The translations under genes were made by a program, and so were the position numbers. From Grimontia indica (lineage in GTDB: Bacteria; Pseudomonadota; Gammaproteobacteria; Enterobacterales; Vibrionaceae), in contig NZ_ANFM02000016.1 in the NCBI RefSeq assembly GCF_000333895.2, positions 186,001 through 250,000 on the forward strand: a DNA stretch of 64,000 bases, written 5' to 3'. The notes below the pieces were generated by a model. The model was not told the origin of the DNA. It did not search any database and saw only the letters and a list, made by a program, of their open reading frames with translations. Shown piece after piece: positions 17,233 through 27,154 of this stretch. Numbering within the stretch: the first letter of the stretch is position 1; the number at the start of each line of letters is the position of its first letter.

Positions 17233-19227
17233 TTATGCCAGCAGTTCTTTTGCTGTCTCAACCACGTTTTCCGTGGTGAAGCCGAACATCTTGAACAGCT
17301 CACCCGCCGGCGCAGATTCACCGAAGGTGTGCATACCGATGATGCGACCGTCAAAGCCCACGTACTTGTACCAGAAGTCCGCAATGCCTGCTTCGATAGC
17401 GACACGTGCTGTCACGTCTGATGGCAGTACCGCTTCACGGTATGCCGCATCTTGCTTGTCGAACACGTCAGTCGATGGGATAGACACCACGCGAACCGCT
17501 TTGCCTTCTGCCGTCAGCTGTGCTGCTGCTTCAACTGCCAGTTCAACTTCTGAACCGGTAGCAATCAGGATAAGCTCTGGTTTGCCCACACAATCTTTCA
17601 GGATGTAACCACCCTTGGCGATGTTTGCCACTTGCTCGGCGTCACGCTCTTGTTGAGCTAGGTTCTGACGCGAGAAGATCAGCGAGCTTGGGCCGTCTTT
17701 ACGCTCAATCGCCAGTTTCCACGCGACTGCAGATTCTACCTGATCACATGGACGCCATGTGCTCATGTTTGGTGTCAGGCGCAGGGAAGCGATTTGCTCA
17801 ACCGGCTGGTGCGTCGGGCCGTCTTCACCCAGACCGATAGAGTCGTGAGTGTAAACCTGAATGTTCTGCACTTTCATCAGTGCTGCCATACGCATCGCGT
17901 TACGTGCATATTCCATGAACATCAGGAAGGTCGCACCGTATGGGACGAAACCACCGTGCAGGGCGATACCGTTGATGATCGCGGTCATACCGAACTCGCG
18001 TACACCGTAGTGGATGTAGTTGCCAGATGCATCTTCGCCGGTCAGGGCTTTTGAGCCAGACCACATGGTCAGGTTTGAAGGCGCCAGGTCAGCTGAGCCA
18101 CCCATGAATTCAGGTAGCATCGCACCAAACGCTTCCAACGCGTTTTGAGATGCTTTACGTGAAGCAATATTCGCTGGGTTCGCTTGCAGGTCGGCAATGA
18201 TTTGGTTGGCTTTTTCTTCCCACTCTGCAGGCAGGTCGCCGTTTACACGGCGTTTGAACTCTGCCGCCAGCTCTGGGTGTGCAGCTTCATACGCAGCCAG
18301 CTTCTCGTTCCAAGCCGCTTCTTTTGCTGCGCCTGCTTCTTTTGCGTCCCACTGACCGTAGACGTCAGCTGGAATTTCAAACGCAGGGTGTTCCCAGCCC
18401 AGGAACTCACGTGCCGCTTTGATTTCGTCTGCGCCCAGAGGAGCACCGTGACAGTCGTGGGAGCCCGCTTTGTTTGGTGAACCGAAACCGATGATGGTTT
18501 TGGTACAAATCAGAGTCGGACGACCGGTTTCTGCTTTCGCCGCTTCAATGGCTGCGTTAATCGCGTCAGCGTCGTGGCCGTCAACGGCTGGGATAACGTG
18601 CCAGCCGTAAGATTCGAAACGCTTAGGTGTGTCGTCAGTGAACCAGCCTTCAACGTGACCGTCGATGGAGATGCCGTTGTCATCCCAGAACGCGATCAGT
18701 TTGCCCAGACCCAGGGTGCCTGCCAGTGAACACGCTTCGTGAGAGATACCTTCCATCAGACAGCCGTCGCCCAGGAACGTATAAGTGTTGTGGTCAACGA
18801 TGTCGTGGCCTTCACGGTTGAACTGAGCTGCCAGTGCTCTTTCCGCAATCGCCATACCCACAGCGTTGGTGATGCCTTGACCCAGAGGACCAGTAGTTGT
18901 TTCTACACCTGGCGCGTAGCCATACTCAGGGTGGCCTGGGGTTTTCGAGTGCAGTTGACGGAAGTTTTTCAGATCGTCGATAGACAGATCGTAACCGGTC
19001 AGGTGCAGCAGGGAGTAAATCAGCATAGAGCCGTGACCGTTTGACAGCACGAAGCGGTCGCGGTCTGCCCACTCAGGGTTTTGTGGGTTGTGGTTCATGT
19101 GGTCGCGCCACAGGACTTCGGCGATGTCCGCCATGCCCATTGGGGCACCTGGGTGACCAGAGTTGGCTTGTTGTACGCCGTCCATGCTGAGAGCACGGAT
19201 CGCATTGGCAAGGGTTTTACGTTCCAT
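17233..19227 (-). CDS. tkt: Transketolase
   Basis: A thiamine-diphosphate enzyme of the non-oxidative pentose phosphate pathway, transferring two-carbon units between sugar phosphates in the cytoplasm. It is 664 residues long, matching E. coli TktA. Diagnostic motifs are [12 protein letters not shown] near residue 23, the ThDP/metal motif [18 protein letters not shown] near 154, and [14 protein letters not shown] near 468. The frame is open 14 codons further upstream, but [14 protein letters not shown] begins the family alignment, so the ATG at 19227 is used; an AAGG lies about ten bases before it. It follows tal in the same orientation with a hairpin between. Confidence 0.97.
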   Translation of the reverse strand: MERKTLANAIRALSMDGVQQANSGHPGAPMGMADIAEVLWRDHMNHNPQNPEWADRDRFVLSNGHGSMLIYSLLHLTGYDLSIDDLKNFRQLHSKTPGHPEYGYAPGVETTTGPLGQGITNAVGMAIAERALAAQFNREGHDIVDHNTYTFLGDGCLMEGISHEACSLAGTLGLGKLIAFWDDNGISIDGHVEGWFTDDTPKRFESYGWHVIPAVDGHDADAINAAIEAAKAETGRPTLICTKTIIGFGSPNKAGSHDCHGAPLGADEIKAAREFLGWEHPAFEIPADVYGQWDAKEAGAAKEAAWNEKLAAYEAAHPELAAEFKRRVNGDLPAEWEEKANQIIADLQANPANIASRKASQNALEAFGAMLPEFMGGSADLAPSNLTMWSGSKALTGEDASGNYIHYGVREFGMTAIINGIALHGGFVPYGATFLMFMEYARNAMRMAALMKVQNIQVYTHDSIGLGEDGPTHQPVEQIASLRLTPNMSTWRPCDQVESAVAWKLAIERKDGPSSLIFSRQNLAQQERDAEQVANIAKGGYILKDCVGKPELILIATGSEVELAVEAAAQLTAEGKAVRVVSIPSTDVFDKQDAAYREAVLPSDVTARVAIEAGIADFWYKYVGFDGRIIGMHTFGESAPAGELFKMFGFTTENVVETAKELLA

Positions 19228-19293
19228 CTTGGGCTTACCTTGTTGAATTATGTTCAGAGCGGATTTCAATCAAGCGAATGATATAGGAAATAA

Positions 19294-19315
19294 GAGAGCG
19301 GCAATAGCCGCTCTG
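19294..19315 (-). promoter_or_regulatory. Hairpin between tal and tkt
   Basis: AGAGCGGC-AATA-GCCGCTCT forms a perfect 8-bp stem in the 107-base gap. The flanking minus-strand sequence CTTATTTCC is not a strong U-tract, so it may be a weak terminator or an mRNA processing/stability hairpin that tunes tkt relative to tal. Confidence 0.55.
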
Positions 19316-19334
19316 AGTAATTCTGTTTTGTCGG

Positions 19335-20285
19335 TTACAGCATACCGCGAATCATGTCTTCCAGTTTGCCTTGGTCAACCGCGAAATTGCGGATACCTTC
19401 GGCCAGTTTTTCAACTGCCATGGCATCTTGGTTGTGATCCCACAGGAACTCAGCATGAGTCATTGGTGCTGGGCGATCTTTCACTTCCACGTCGTCGTGT
19501 AGTTTCTGAACCACTTCGCCTTCTGCGTCAGACAGCTCTTGTAGCAGTTGCGGGCTGATGGTTAGACGGTCACAGCCAGCCAGTTCCAGAATTTCGCCTG
19601 TGTTGCGGAAGCTTGCACCCATTACCACCGTTTCGTAGCCATGCTCTTTGTAGTAGTTGTAGATGCTGGATACTGACAATACGCCTGGGTCTTCTGCTGC
19701 TTCGAAATCACGGCCTTCTTTCGCTTTGTACCAGTCCATAATGCGACCAACGAAAGGTGAGATCAGGTATACACCCGCTTCAGCACATGCACGCGCCTGT
19801 GCGAAAGAGAACAGCAGAGTCAGGTTACAGTTGATGCCTTCTTTTTCCAGCACTTCTGCAGCACGGATACCTTCCCAGGTAGACGCCAGCTTGATCAGGA
19901 TGCGGTCGTTGCTGATACCTGCTTCGTTGTACATGCTGATCAGTTTACGTGCTTTCGCTACGCTGCCTTCGAAATCGTAAGAAAGGCGGGCATCTACTTC
20001 TGTAGAGATGCGGCCAGGAATCACTTTCAGGATTTCTTTACCAATGTTGACTGCCAGACGGTCGCCCGCATCAGCCAGTTGTTGTTCAACGTCTTGGCTT
20101 TTCGCTTTTGCGTAGGCAATCGCTTCTTCAATCAGCGGTGCATATTGTGGGATTTCAGCAGCTTTCAGGATAAGAGAAGGGTTTGTTGTCGCGTCTTGCG
20201 GCTGGTATTTGGCGATCGCATCGATATCACCCGTGTCAGCAACCACGGTTGTGAGCTTGCGTAATTGTTCCAATTTAGTGCTCAT
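19335..20285 (-). CDS. tal: Transaldolase
   Basis: Transfers a dihydroxyacetone unit between sugar phosphates in the pentose phosphate pathway. It has 316 residues, the length of E. coli TalB. The Schiff-base lysine is in [12 protein letters not shown] near residue 132; other family motifs are [12 protein letters not shown] near residue 31 and [17 protein letters not shown] near 223. The ATG is preceded by AAAGGTTTAAAAG. It is transcribed leftward ahead of tkt, with the SorC regulator gene immediately upstream. The upstream gap contains two copies of a motif shared with the regulator's own promoter region. Confidence 0.97.
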   Translation of the reverse strand: MSTKLEQLRKLTTVVADTGDIDAIAKYQPQDATTNPSLILKAAEIPQYAPLIEEAIAYAKAKSQDVEQQLADAGDRLAVNIGKEILKVIPGRISTEVDARLSYDFEGSVAKARKLISMYNEAGISNDRILIKLASTWEGIRAAEVLEKEGINCNLTLLFSFAQARACAEAGVYLISPFVGRIMDWYKAKEGRDFEAAEDPGVLSVSSIYNYYKEHGYETVVMGASFRNTGEILELAGCDRLTISPQLLQELSDAEGEVVQKLHDDVEVKDRPAPMTHAEFLWDHNQDAMAVEKLAEGIRNFAVDQGKLEDMIRGML

Positions 20286-20366
20286 CTTTTAAACCTTTTG
20301 TTGTATCTAGTAGGGGGCTCAGAAGTGCTTTTGTTGGCCATTCAAAGCATCGGGGTAGACGTTGAA

Positions 20367-20398
20367 TGAACAAATGCAACACACCTGAGCAAATGATT
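20367..20398. promoter_or_regulatory. Candidate SorC-type operator repeats upstream of tal
   Basis: TGAACAAATGCAA (20367-20379) and TGAGCAAATGATT (20386-20398) are direct copies of one motif. The same motif occurs twice in the promoter region of the neighbouring SorC-family regulator (21593-21625). Confidence 0.6.
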
Positions 20399-20542
20399 GG
20401 GTCATATTTGTGTTTTTGTGCGATAAAGTCAACGCTCAGATCTGATAAACCTCACTGGGATCTCATAGAAACGTTTGCTTATGACGAGATCTGTTGATGT
20501 GCTGTTGGATCCTTGACCAGTGTTGATTTTGGCGCGTCAAAA

Positions 20543-21538
20543 TCATCCTTCATTATCGACCATGTTCAGCAGTGCCATGGCACAGCTTGCGCTGGTTGCC
20601 AGCACATCTATCGTGCCTGTTTTCAATGCACCGAGAATAGACAAAGCTTTGCGACTTTCACTAGCCATGGCAATGACATTTGGGATCAGTCTCAAGTCCC
20701 GCATTTCAAGCCCGACAACACGGTCACGCATCAGGGTGTTGGCGCGGCTTCCATCCAGTTTGAAGAAATCAAATCCACCAATATCACCGACAATACCATC
20801 GTTCACACGTGCTTCAACGAATTCACGCGCAGAGAAGCAGCCCAGTTTCACCATGTGGCTGTTCTCGTCCATGTCACCGATACCCACCAAAGCAAATTCG
20901 GCTTTGCGTGCCTGGTTTAGCGTCTCATTGATATTTGGGTGACTTAGGAAGACATCACGGATTTCCGGGGTATCAACATAAGCCGGTGCATAGAGGGTTT
21001 CGCTGCTGCCGCCAAACTTCTTGGCGAGACGGCGGCAGATATGGTCTGCATTGATGATATCGCCGCTACGATGTGTGCCACCAATTGCACATACAAATCG
21101 GGCGTTACGATGAGAGACAATGCCGGGATGATCTGCAACGGCAGCGACGTTTTGTCCTTGCCCTACCGCGACAACCATACCTTCTTGCAAGTTACCATCA
21201 ATAAAGGAAGAAACCAGCGTCGCGACTTGGTTGCGTTGCTCCTGAACGCTTGGCTGATCAAGAGCAATCAGGGCGCGCTTGAGGCTGAACTTTTCCATCA
21301 GCCTTTGTTCCAGTTGTGCGCTGTGCACCGGGTGGAACTTAACAGAAATTTCTACGATGCCTTCTTCGCGTGCACGACGCAGCAGACGGCTGACTTTGGC
21401 ACGGCTGATACCAAATTTCTTTGAGATCTCTTCCTGCGTCGTATTCTGTTGGTAATAGAGAATGGCAATCTCAGTGAGGAGGTTAGTGTCGTCAAGCAAG
21501 CTCTCAAAGTTGCTGCTTAACGTTCGTGTCGTGGTCAT
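20543..21538 (-). CDS. SorC-family sugar-sensing transcriptional regulator
   Basis: A 331-aa regulator of the SorC/DeoR-like sugar-binding family. The N-terminal HTH covers about residues 20-60 (ILYYQQNTTQEEISKKFGIS, AKVSRLLRRAREEGIVEI). The C-terminal effector domain resembles phosphosugar isomerases and contains MVVAVGQGQNVAA near 122 and GGFDFFKLDGS near 250. Family members bind phosphosugars and repress adjacent carbohydrate genes. It lies directly upstream of tal-tkt in the same orientation, so control of those genes is likely. The ATG follows AGGATGACGTC. Operator-like motifs occur in front of both this gene and tal. Confidence 0.88.
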   Translation of the reverse strand: MTTTRTLSSNFESLLDDTNLLTEIAILYYQQNTTQEEISKKFGISRAKVSRLLRRAREEGIVEISVKFHPVHSAQLEQRLMEKFSLKRALIALDQPSVQEQRNQVATLVSSFIDGNLQEGMVVAVGQGQNVAAVADHPGIVSHRNARFVCAIGGTHRSGDIINADHICRRLAKKFGGSSETLYAPAYVDTPEIRDVFLSHPNINETLNQARKAEFALVGIGDMDENSHMVKLGCFSAREFVEARVNDGIVGDIGGFDFFKLDGSRANTLMRDRVVGLEMRDLRLIPNVIAMASESRKALSILGALKTGTIDVLATSASCAMALLNMVDNEG

Positions 21539-21862
21539 GACGTCATCCTGCGGCGGAAATTCAGCCTCAGAGTCTACGAAGTTTTCTCCCTGTGAACAAA
21601 TGTTCTAGTGTCATTCATTTGCTCAAAATCACACTTACATCGTTCAACAGCAAATTATCAGTAATATTTATGCTTTAAAGCACCCTGATGTTTGAAAAAG
21701 TAGTCATCCGTATCTAGATTGAAACATGTCATTGTAGGAATTTTCAGCAGCCTCACATGATAAGAAGGGCTGCACATTGGTTGGCGTATGACTAGAACGA
21801 AGCTCTCTTGCTTTCCCGAATTCCACTTATCTATCAAGAATTCAATGTAGCCGGGAGAATGA
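21539..21862. other. Divergent promoter region, SorC regulator and phosphodiesterase
   Basis: No gene. It holds the operator-like repeats at 21593-21625 close to the SorC gene and a GGGAG ribosome site (21853-21857) in front of the phosphodiesterase. Confidence 0.6.
21593..21625. promoter_or_regulatory. Candidate SorC autoregulatory operator
   Basis: TGAACAAATGTTC (21593-21605) contains the palindrome GAACA-AA-TGTTC and is followed by the inverted copy ATTCATTTGCTCA (21613-21625). SorC/LsrR-family operators known to me have TGAACA/TGTTCA character, which fits. Confidence 0.6.
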
Positions 21863-24433
21863 ATGAAATTTCAGCCCCTAATCTCTAACCGCACGTTGTG
21901 GGTTGCGGCGACGCTTTTTGTCGTCATTCTCGGCATGCTCAGTGGCTCTCGCTTTGCAGGTCTTTTTCCGACCCTGACATCTAATCCGGACAGTGTTGAT
22001 GTGAGTTATGGTTACTTCATTGATAACACAAACAGCCATATTCTCAGTTATGTCCATGAGTCAGCTATCTTCCGTTATGTTGAGAATCCCAATCAGATCC
22101 CATGGGAGCTTGGGAGTAAATCCTATTGGGTAAAAGTCGATGTCCAGAATCTAGAATCTGAACATCGCCACCTCACGCTTTATTTCGATACGCCGATGAT
22201 CGATCGTCTCAACATTTACCAATTCAATCACGAAGGCAAAGAGATTAACCGCTGGCGATTGGGTGACAGTATCGAGCGAGGTTATACCCTTGGTGACATG
22301 CCACCTGCCGTTAACTTTATGATGGACGGCTTTGAACGTTCGGTGTTGTATTTGCACGTCTACTCCGAAGGGTTTCCAGCGATGCCAATCTGGTTGATGG
22401 AGCAACATGATTATCATACTCTGACCCAACTTCTTCATACAGTTTGGGGGGGCTTTGCCGCGATCATGTTGGCCGTGGGTGTATACACCTTTGCTGTATA
22501 TGTTTCACTGCGAGAGCGGGTCTATCTGGTTTATGCCGGATATGTTGGTGTGAGCATGGTATTGCTGGGCGCAGTTCATGGTTTCGGAATTTACCTTTTT
22601 CCTCCGGCAATACAGATTTTCTTCAGTAATAACACGGTGGGACTGACGTTCTGTTTGTTCTTACTTTCTCTATTGTTTGCGCATCTTTATTTGCGTGTTC
22701 ACAAAGTACAGAGTCTGTTGAGGCAGGTTGTGAACTACGCATTGATGGTGCTGTTGGGTTTGACGATGATTTCGTTTGTCATCCCTGAGTACGTATCGGC
22801 GACGTTTTTGATTGCTATACAACCTGTCTTTTATGCGCTGATTGGTGTGCTGGTGTGGCGACGTTGGGCCGTGGCAAAGAAATGGAGCCCAATGTTTACT
22901 TTTTCTTGGATACCTTTGGTGATTGCCGGGGTCTTTCCTCCTTTGCTGGTCACGGGAAATATTGAATACACGTTGGCAAACCGATATGCCTTTATGATGG
23001 GACATGTGCTGACTGCCATGTTGATGGCAATGGCGCTAGCCGAACGTTTTCGCCAACAAAGAGAAGAGTCTGTTTATCAGCTCACTCATGACACGCTCTC
23101 GTCCTCGCCGAACGTGAACGTCTTGTCGCTTGTGGTCGATCAACTTATCGATCGCAATAATGAGTTCACGCTTTGCTGCTTCCAAATTGATCGCTTTAAT
23201 TCTCTTTCTCCTTACATGTCCGTGAAGCAAAAACAGTATTTTGTTGGCGAAGTGTGTAACCGCTTACATGCAGCGCTTAACTGTGACGCTGTTAAAGTGC
23301 TGGAAGGGAGGTATAGAGACAAACACAGAATTGCCTGCATCAAAGAAGGGTTGTTTGGCTTTGTGGTTCTATCGACCAACAAGGAAAAGATCGATCTGTT
23401 ACTGTCGAGCGCGATGGATGAGGTGGATCATTACGTCGAATTGAGCGACCTCAGCATCCGCACACAAGGAACGATAGGTTCCAGTGAGTTTCCAAAAGAC
23501 GGTGCGACAACAGATGTGTTGCTGCGTAAAGCGATGCAGGCAGTGGCGGAGACTTCTCCTTCCGACAAGCGATTCAACGCTTATGACTCGCTCAATAGCT
23601 TTAACCGCACCATGAATATGTCGCTGGTGTCTGATTTGAAGCGCGCCATCGAAAACGACGAGCTGGATTTGTATCACCAGCCTCAGATTGATCTTCGCAC
23701 GGGGTCCATACATGGCTCAGAAGTGCTTTTGCGTTGGGAGCATCCCAAGTTTGGTCAGGTGTCACCGGAAGTGTTTGTGAAACTGGCTGAAGAAGTAGGG
23801 CTTATCAACAACTTGACGCTTTGGGTGATTAAACGGGCGTTCTACCAGCAGAGCAAACTGATCGAACTGGGTTTCAGCCGACGCCTCTCTATTAACGTGA
23901 GTGCATCTGATATCGCGATTCCTAATTTGGTCGACAAAATCGCGGACATTGCAGAGCAATACCATGTACCAACGGGTACGCTGTCACTGGAGCTGACAGA
24001 ATCTACCATGGTGTCAGACTATGACAGATTGCATGAAGTGATTGATCGCCTGTCCCAATACGACATTGAAGTCTCGATTGATGATTACGGCACTGGCTAC
24101 TCGTCATTGACTTATCTTTCTCAGCTACCGTTTACGGAGCTTAAGATTGACCGTAGCTTTATCAATTCACTGACTAATAGCCCTCGCAAACAGAATATTG
24201 TCCGTGCGACCACGGAAATGGCAAAGTCGCTTGGGTTAATGGTGGTCGCTGAAGGGGTGGAGGATTTGGAAACCGCTTCGGTATTGAAGCGTTACGGTGT
24301 CGATATCGCACAGGGTTACCACTACTCGAGACCACTCAGTTTCAGCCAATACCTGCTTTATCTGAAGCGCACCAGCCTGAATATGCCTGTGTCGGTGAAA
24401 CGCCCTAACAGGTATGGTACCCAGCCGGGGTAG
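21863..24433 (+). CDS. Membrane c-di-GMP phosphodiesterase: 7TMR-DISM, degenerate GGDEF, EAL
   Basis: An 856-aa inner-membrane signalling protein. An N-terminal hydrophobic segment is followed by a periplasmic 7TMR-DISMED2-like domain (to about residue 180), seven membrane helices (about 190-395), a GGDEF-like domain with no GG[DE]EF motif (about 410-570), and an EAL domain (about 600-845). The EAL domain reads EVLLRWEHP in place of EALLRW, and keeps INVSASD, ELTEST, the DDYGTGYSSL loop, LKIDRSF and EGVED, so hydrolysis of c-di-GMP is likely. The GGDEF-like domain is probably regulatory. DISM domains often sense carbohydrates or other small ligands; the ligand here is unknown. Transcribed divergently from the SorC gene. 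Confidence 0.88.
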   Translation: MKFQPLISNRTLWVAATLFVVILGMLSGSRFAGLFPTLTSNPDSVDVSYGYFIDNTNSHILSYVHESAIFRYVENPNQIPWELGSKSYWVKVDVQNLESEHRHLTLYFDTPMIDRLNIYQFNHEGKEINRWRLGDSIERGYTLGDMPPAVNFMMDGFERSVLYLHVYSEGFPAMPIWLMEQHDYHTLTQLLHTVWGGFAAIMLAVGVYTFAVYVSLRERVYLVYAGYVGVSMVLLGAVHGFGIYLFPPAIQIFFSNNTVGLTFCLFLLSLLFAHLYLRVHKVQSLLRQVVNYALMVLLGLTMISFVIPEYVSATFLIAIQPVFYALIGVLVWRRWAVAKKWSPMFTFSWIPLVIAGVFPPLLVTGNIEYTLANRYAFMMGHVLTAMLMAMALAERFRQQREESVYQLTHDTLSSSPNVNVLSLVVDQLIDRNNEFTLCCFQIDRFNSLSPYMSVKQKQYFVGEVCNRLHAALNCDAVKVLEGRYRDKHRIACIKEGLFGFVVLSTNKEKIDLLLSSAMDEVDHYVELSDLSIRTQGTIGSSEFPKDGATTDVLLRKAMQAVAETSPSDKRFNAYDSLNSFNRTMNMSLVSDLKRAIENDELDLYHQPQIDLRTGSIHGSEVLLRWEHPKFGQVSPEVFVKLAEEVGLINNLTLWVIKRAFYQQSKLIELGFSRRLSINVSASDIAIPNLVDKIADIAEQYHVPTGTLSLELTESTMVSDYDRLHEVIDRLSQYDIEVSIDDYGTGYSSLTYLSQLPFTELKIDRSFINSLTNSPRKQNIVRATTEMAKSLGLMVVAEGVEDLETASVLKRYGVDIAQGYHYSRPLSFSQYLLYLKRTSLNMPVSVKRPNRYGTQPG

Positions 24434-24448
24434 GGTCAACAGGCCCTA
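24431..24448. repeat. TAGGGTC palindrome copy
   Basis: TAGGGTCAACAGGCCCTA differs at one base from the perfect copy at 3961-3978. It lies exactly between the convergent phosphodiesterase and anmK genes and includes both of their stop codons. Confidence 0.65.
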
Positions 24449-25540
24449 ATCGGGATAGTAAATCGCGCCAAGTCTGCAAAGTCGGCTTGCGCCAGTTACA
24501 TCGGGTAAGTTCCCCGGCTTTCCTTCTAAGGCTTGGTGTGCCAACCACGCAAAAGCCAACGCTTCCAGCGAATCGCCATTAACGCCCTTATCGTCCGTTG
24601 TCATAACCTGCCAATCAGGTAATGCCACTTGAAGGCCTTTCATCAAGGCTTTGTTTCTGGCGCCACCACCACAAACCAGAAGTTCACCTTGTCCATAGCG
24701 AGCCACGTCATTGGCGATAGATTGCACCGTGAAAGCGAGTAGCGTCGCTTGTACATCTTCAGGACTCAATGGCTGATTGAAAGCGTTGAGTTGAGCCTCC
24801 AGCCATCCCCGATGGAACAGCTCCCGTCCTGTGCTTTTTGGGGCAGGCTGAGCAAAATATCCTTCGCTGAGCATTTGATTCAGCAGTGCCGGATTGACGG
24901 CTCCACTCGCCGCCCAAGCGCCGTCTTTATCATACGGTTTGCCTTGGTGTTCGCTTATCCAACTGTCCATCAGCATGTTGCCTGGCCCCGTGTCAAAACC
25001 GACGACGCTTTGGTTAGGTGCAAGCACTGAGATATTGGCGATGCCACCAATGTTCAGCACCACTTTGGTGGTGGAATCAGTGCCAAACAGAAACTGGTGA
25101 AAGGCAGGAACAAGAGGTGCGCCTTGACCTCCGAGCGCCATGTCTTTGCGTCGGAAATCAGCAACCGTCGTAATGCCTGTCAGCGCTGCAATGATATTGG
25201 CATCGCCAAGCTGCATGGTGAATGGCATTGGCCCTGTGGGTTTATGAAATACCGTCTGGCCATGACAACCAATGGCTGTGATGTCTTCTGATTTCAACGA
25301 GTTTTCGGTTAGAAAGCGATTGACCGCTTCGGCATACGTTTTACCGAGGAAATGGTCGATGGTGCCAATTTCTTCCAGCGTGACTGGCACGCCTTGGCTC
25401 AGTGCGATGAGCTTTTCCTTGAGCGTTTCAGGAAAGGGATACTCAGCCTGATGATGCAAGGTGACGCTCTGGTCAGAAAAAGAGGCGGCGACCATATCAA
25501 TACCGTCCAAACTGGTGCCAGACATTATGCCGATGTACAT
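24446..25540 (-). CDS. anmK: Anhydro-N-acetylmuramic acid kinase
   Basis: Phosphorylates and opens 1,6-anhydro-MurNAc to MurNAc-6-phosphate in peptidoglycan recycling, in the cytoplasm. It has 364 residues, the normal AnmK length. The N-terminal phosphate motif MSGTSLDGIDMVAASF (residues 6-21), GCHGQTVFHKPTG near 93 and GFDTGPGNMLMDSWI near 178 are diagnostic of the sugar-kinase ASKHA fold of AnmK. It is divergent from nagZ, which releases its substrate, so the two recycling genes share one intergenic promoter region (25541-25694). Confidence 0.96.
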   Translation of the reverse strand: MYIGIMSGTSLDGIDMVAASFSDQSVTLHHQAEYPFPETLKEKLIALSQGVPVTLEEIGTIDHFLGKTYAEAVNRFLTENSLKSEDITAIGCHGQTVFHKPTGPMPFTMQLGDANIIAALTGITTVADFRRKDMALGGQGAPLVPAFHQFLFGTDSTTKVVLNIGGIANISVLAPNQSVVGFDTGPGNMLMDSWISEHQGKPYDKDGAWAASGAVNPALLNQMLSEGYFAQPAPKSTGRELFHRGWLEAQLNAFNQPLSPEDVQATLLAFTVQSIANDVARYGQGELLVCGGGARNKALMKGLQVALPDWQVMTTDDKGVNGDSLEALAFAWLAHQALEGKPGNLPDVTGASRLCRLGAIYYPD

Positions 25541-25694
25541 GATTTACTCGCCTCTCTTTTTTAACGGTTTCAATCGCTAAGTTTCTCATAGGATTGCAAT
25601 TCCCAGCACCAAAATTTGGTGTCAGGCTTTCTAGAGTGTGCGTGTCAGCGTAATATGTTGCCAGCTTAAAACGAAATTCAAACAGGAGTGACCC

Positions 25695-26699
25695 ATGGGG
25701 CCATTGTGGCTTGATCTTGAAGGGTGTGAGCTGGACGCGGAAGAGCGTGAGTTATTACAACACCCAAGCGTTGGTGGCTTGATCCTTTTCGCTCGTAATT
25801 ACCACGACAGTCGTCAGCTGGCAGCACTGACAGAGTCCGTTCGTAAAGCGGCTAAACGCCCTATTTTGATTGGTGTTGATCAGGAAGGTGGCCGTGTTCA
25901 GCGATTTCGCGAGCACTTCACCATCATTCCACCTGCGCAGTCTTACGCACAGATGGAAGATGGCCTGACTTTGGCGAAGGAAGCTGGCTGGTTGATGGCT
26001 GCCGAACTGATGGCCCATGACATTGACCTGAGTTTTGCGCCGGTGTTGGATCGTGGCTTTGACTGCAAAGCGATTGGCAGCCGCGCATTCGGCGAGGACA
26101 ATGATACGGTAATCCAGTTCTCAACCGCGTTTATGGCTGGTATGAAAGACGCGGGTATGGCCACAACGGGTAAACACTTCCCAGGCCATGGTGCCGTGCT
26201 TGCCGATTCACATTTCGAAAGCCCGAAAGATGAGCGTGACAATCTTTTCGAACAGGACATGGCAATATTTACCGCGCAAATCGAAGCAGGCGTATTGGAT
26301 GCTATGATGCCAGCGCATGTTATCTATCCGCACTATGATGACGTGCCAGCCAGTGGGTCGCCTTACTGGCTGAAGAAAGTGCTTAGGGAACAACTGGGCT
26401 TTAAAGGCATTGTGTTCTCTGATGACTTGAGCATGGAAGGGGCGACGGTCATGGGCGGCCCGGCAGAGCGCTGTCAGCAAGCACTGGCTGCTGGCTGTGA
26501 TATGCTGCTGCTATGCAACAACCGCCAGTCATCAATTGAGGCCTTAGACAACCTGCCAATCATTGACGTACCGCAGGCTTCATCACTGGCGAAGAAGCAT
26601 CAGTTCTCGGTGCGCGACCTGCAAAGCGCTGAAAAGTGGCGAGACGTGAAAAAGCGTGTGGAACAAAGACACGCCGAGTGGCAGGAAAAGCAAAGCTAA
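25695..26699 (+). CDS. nagZ: Beta-N-acetylhexosaminidase NagZ
   Basis: A glycoside hydrolase family 3 enzyme removing GlcNAc from anhydromuropeptides in the cytoplasm. It has 334 residues, close to E. coli NagZ (341). It has [12 protein letters not shown] near residue 59, the family signature KHFPGHG near 160 with the catalytic-loop Asp-His DSHFE shortly after, and the nucleophile region [11 protein letters not shown] near 240. The ATG follows AGGAG. In species with an ampR/ampC circuit its products affect beta-lactamase induction; no ampC is seen here. It ends at a clear terminator. Confidence 0.96.
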   Translation: MGPLWLDLEGCELDAEERELLQHPSVGGLILFARNYHDSRQLAALTESVRKAAKRPILIGVDQEGGRVQRFREHFTIIPPAQSYAQMEDGLTLAKEAGWLMAAELMAHDIDLSFAPVLDRGFDCKAIGSRAFGEDNDTVIQFSTAFMAGMKDAGMATTGKHFPGHGAVLADSHFESPKDERDNLFEQDMAIFTAQIEAGVLDAMMPAHVIYPHYDDVPASGSPYWLKKVLREQLGFKGIVFSDDLSMEGATVMGGPAERCQQALAAGCDMLLLCNNRQSSIEALDNLPIIDVPQASSLAKKHQFSVRDLQSAEKWRDVKKRVEQRHAEWQEKQS

Positions 26700-26709
26700 T
26701 CAAATCAGA

Positions 26710-26737
26710 AGCAGGGCAATCGCCCTGCTTTTTCTTT
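26710..26737 (+). terminator. Terminator after nagZ
   Basis: AGCAGGGC-AATC-GCCCTGCT followed by a T-rich tract. Confidence 0.9.
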
Positions 26738-27050
26738 ACCCACGAGTCTTTGTCTCGTCGAGGGATTCGTCCGCACAGCACTCTTCACGCAAAAAGGATA
26801 AAACACCATCGAGTTGCTCGTACTTGGGAACACAGAAAAGGGTTCGTCCTTCACGCCGCTGCTCAATGAGGTTAGCAGACACCAAACTCGACAAATGGTG
26901 GGAAAGAGTTGAGCCAGGAATGTTCAATTCCTCCTGAACCACACCCACAGCGATACCGGCATGCCCACCTTTGACCAGCCTCTTGAATATCGCTAACCGG
27001 GTTGGGTGTCCCAGTTCTTTCAATGCCTTAGCGACAGTTTCGAGTTCCAT
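26736..27050 (-). CDS. ArsR-family transcriptional repressor
   Basis: A 104-aa winged-helix repressor. Features are ALKELGHPTRLAIFKRLVKG (residues 9-28), the recognition helix region IPGSTLSHHLSSLVSANLI near 44-62, and the wing RREGRTLFCV near 65-74. A Cys73 in FCVP and a C-terminal ECCAD pair (near 90) could bind a metal(loid), although the canonical alpha-3 ELCVC box is not present. It is divergent from a DUF318/ArsP-type permease, and two identical-spacing palindromes in the gap look like its operators. The likely ligand is arsenic or another thiophilic species, not established. Confidence 0.87.
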   Translation of the reverse strand: MELETVAKALKELGHPTRLAIFKRLVKGGHAGIAVGVVQEELNIPGSTLSHHLSSLVSANLIEQRREGRTLFCVPKYEQLDGVLSFLREECCADESLDETKTRG

Positions 27051-27071
27051 AGTGCTTCCTGGATAAAAATA

Positions 27072-27095
27072 ATATTTCGATATTACCAGAAATAT
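27072..27095. promoter_or_regulatory. ArsR operator 1
   Basis: ATATTTC (27072-27078), ten bases, GAAATAT (27089-27095): a perfect interrupted palindrome lying close to the ArsR gene start. Confidence 0.75.
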
Positions 27096-27120
27096 CTTGC
27101 AGAGGAGAAATCAAAACTCT

Positions 27121-27144
27121 ATATTTCTAACATTCTAGAAATAT
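27121..27144. promoter_or_regulatory. ArsR operator 2
   Basis: ATATTTC (27121-27127), ten bases, GAAATAT (27138-27144): same arms and spacer length as operator 1, centred 49 bases away and just upstream of the permease start. Confidence 0.75.
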
Positions 27145-27154
27145 AGAGAAATTA

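Noticed and set aside
18184-18480. 98-aa plus-strand frame opposite tkt
   Set aside because: Cys/Phe/Val-rich antisense translation of transketolase codons.
20513-20942. Two plus-strand frames opposite the SorC regulator
   Set aside because: Antisense to a well-supported regulator gene, with no recognisable domain.
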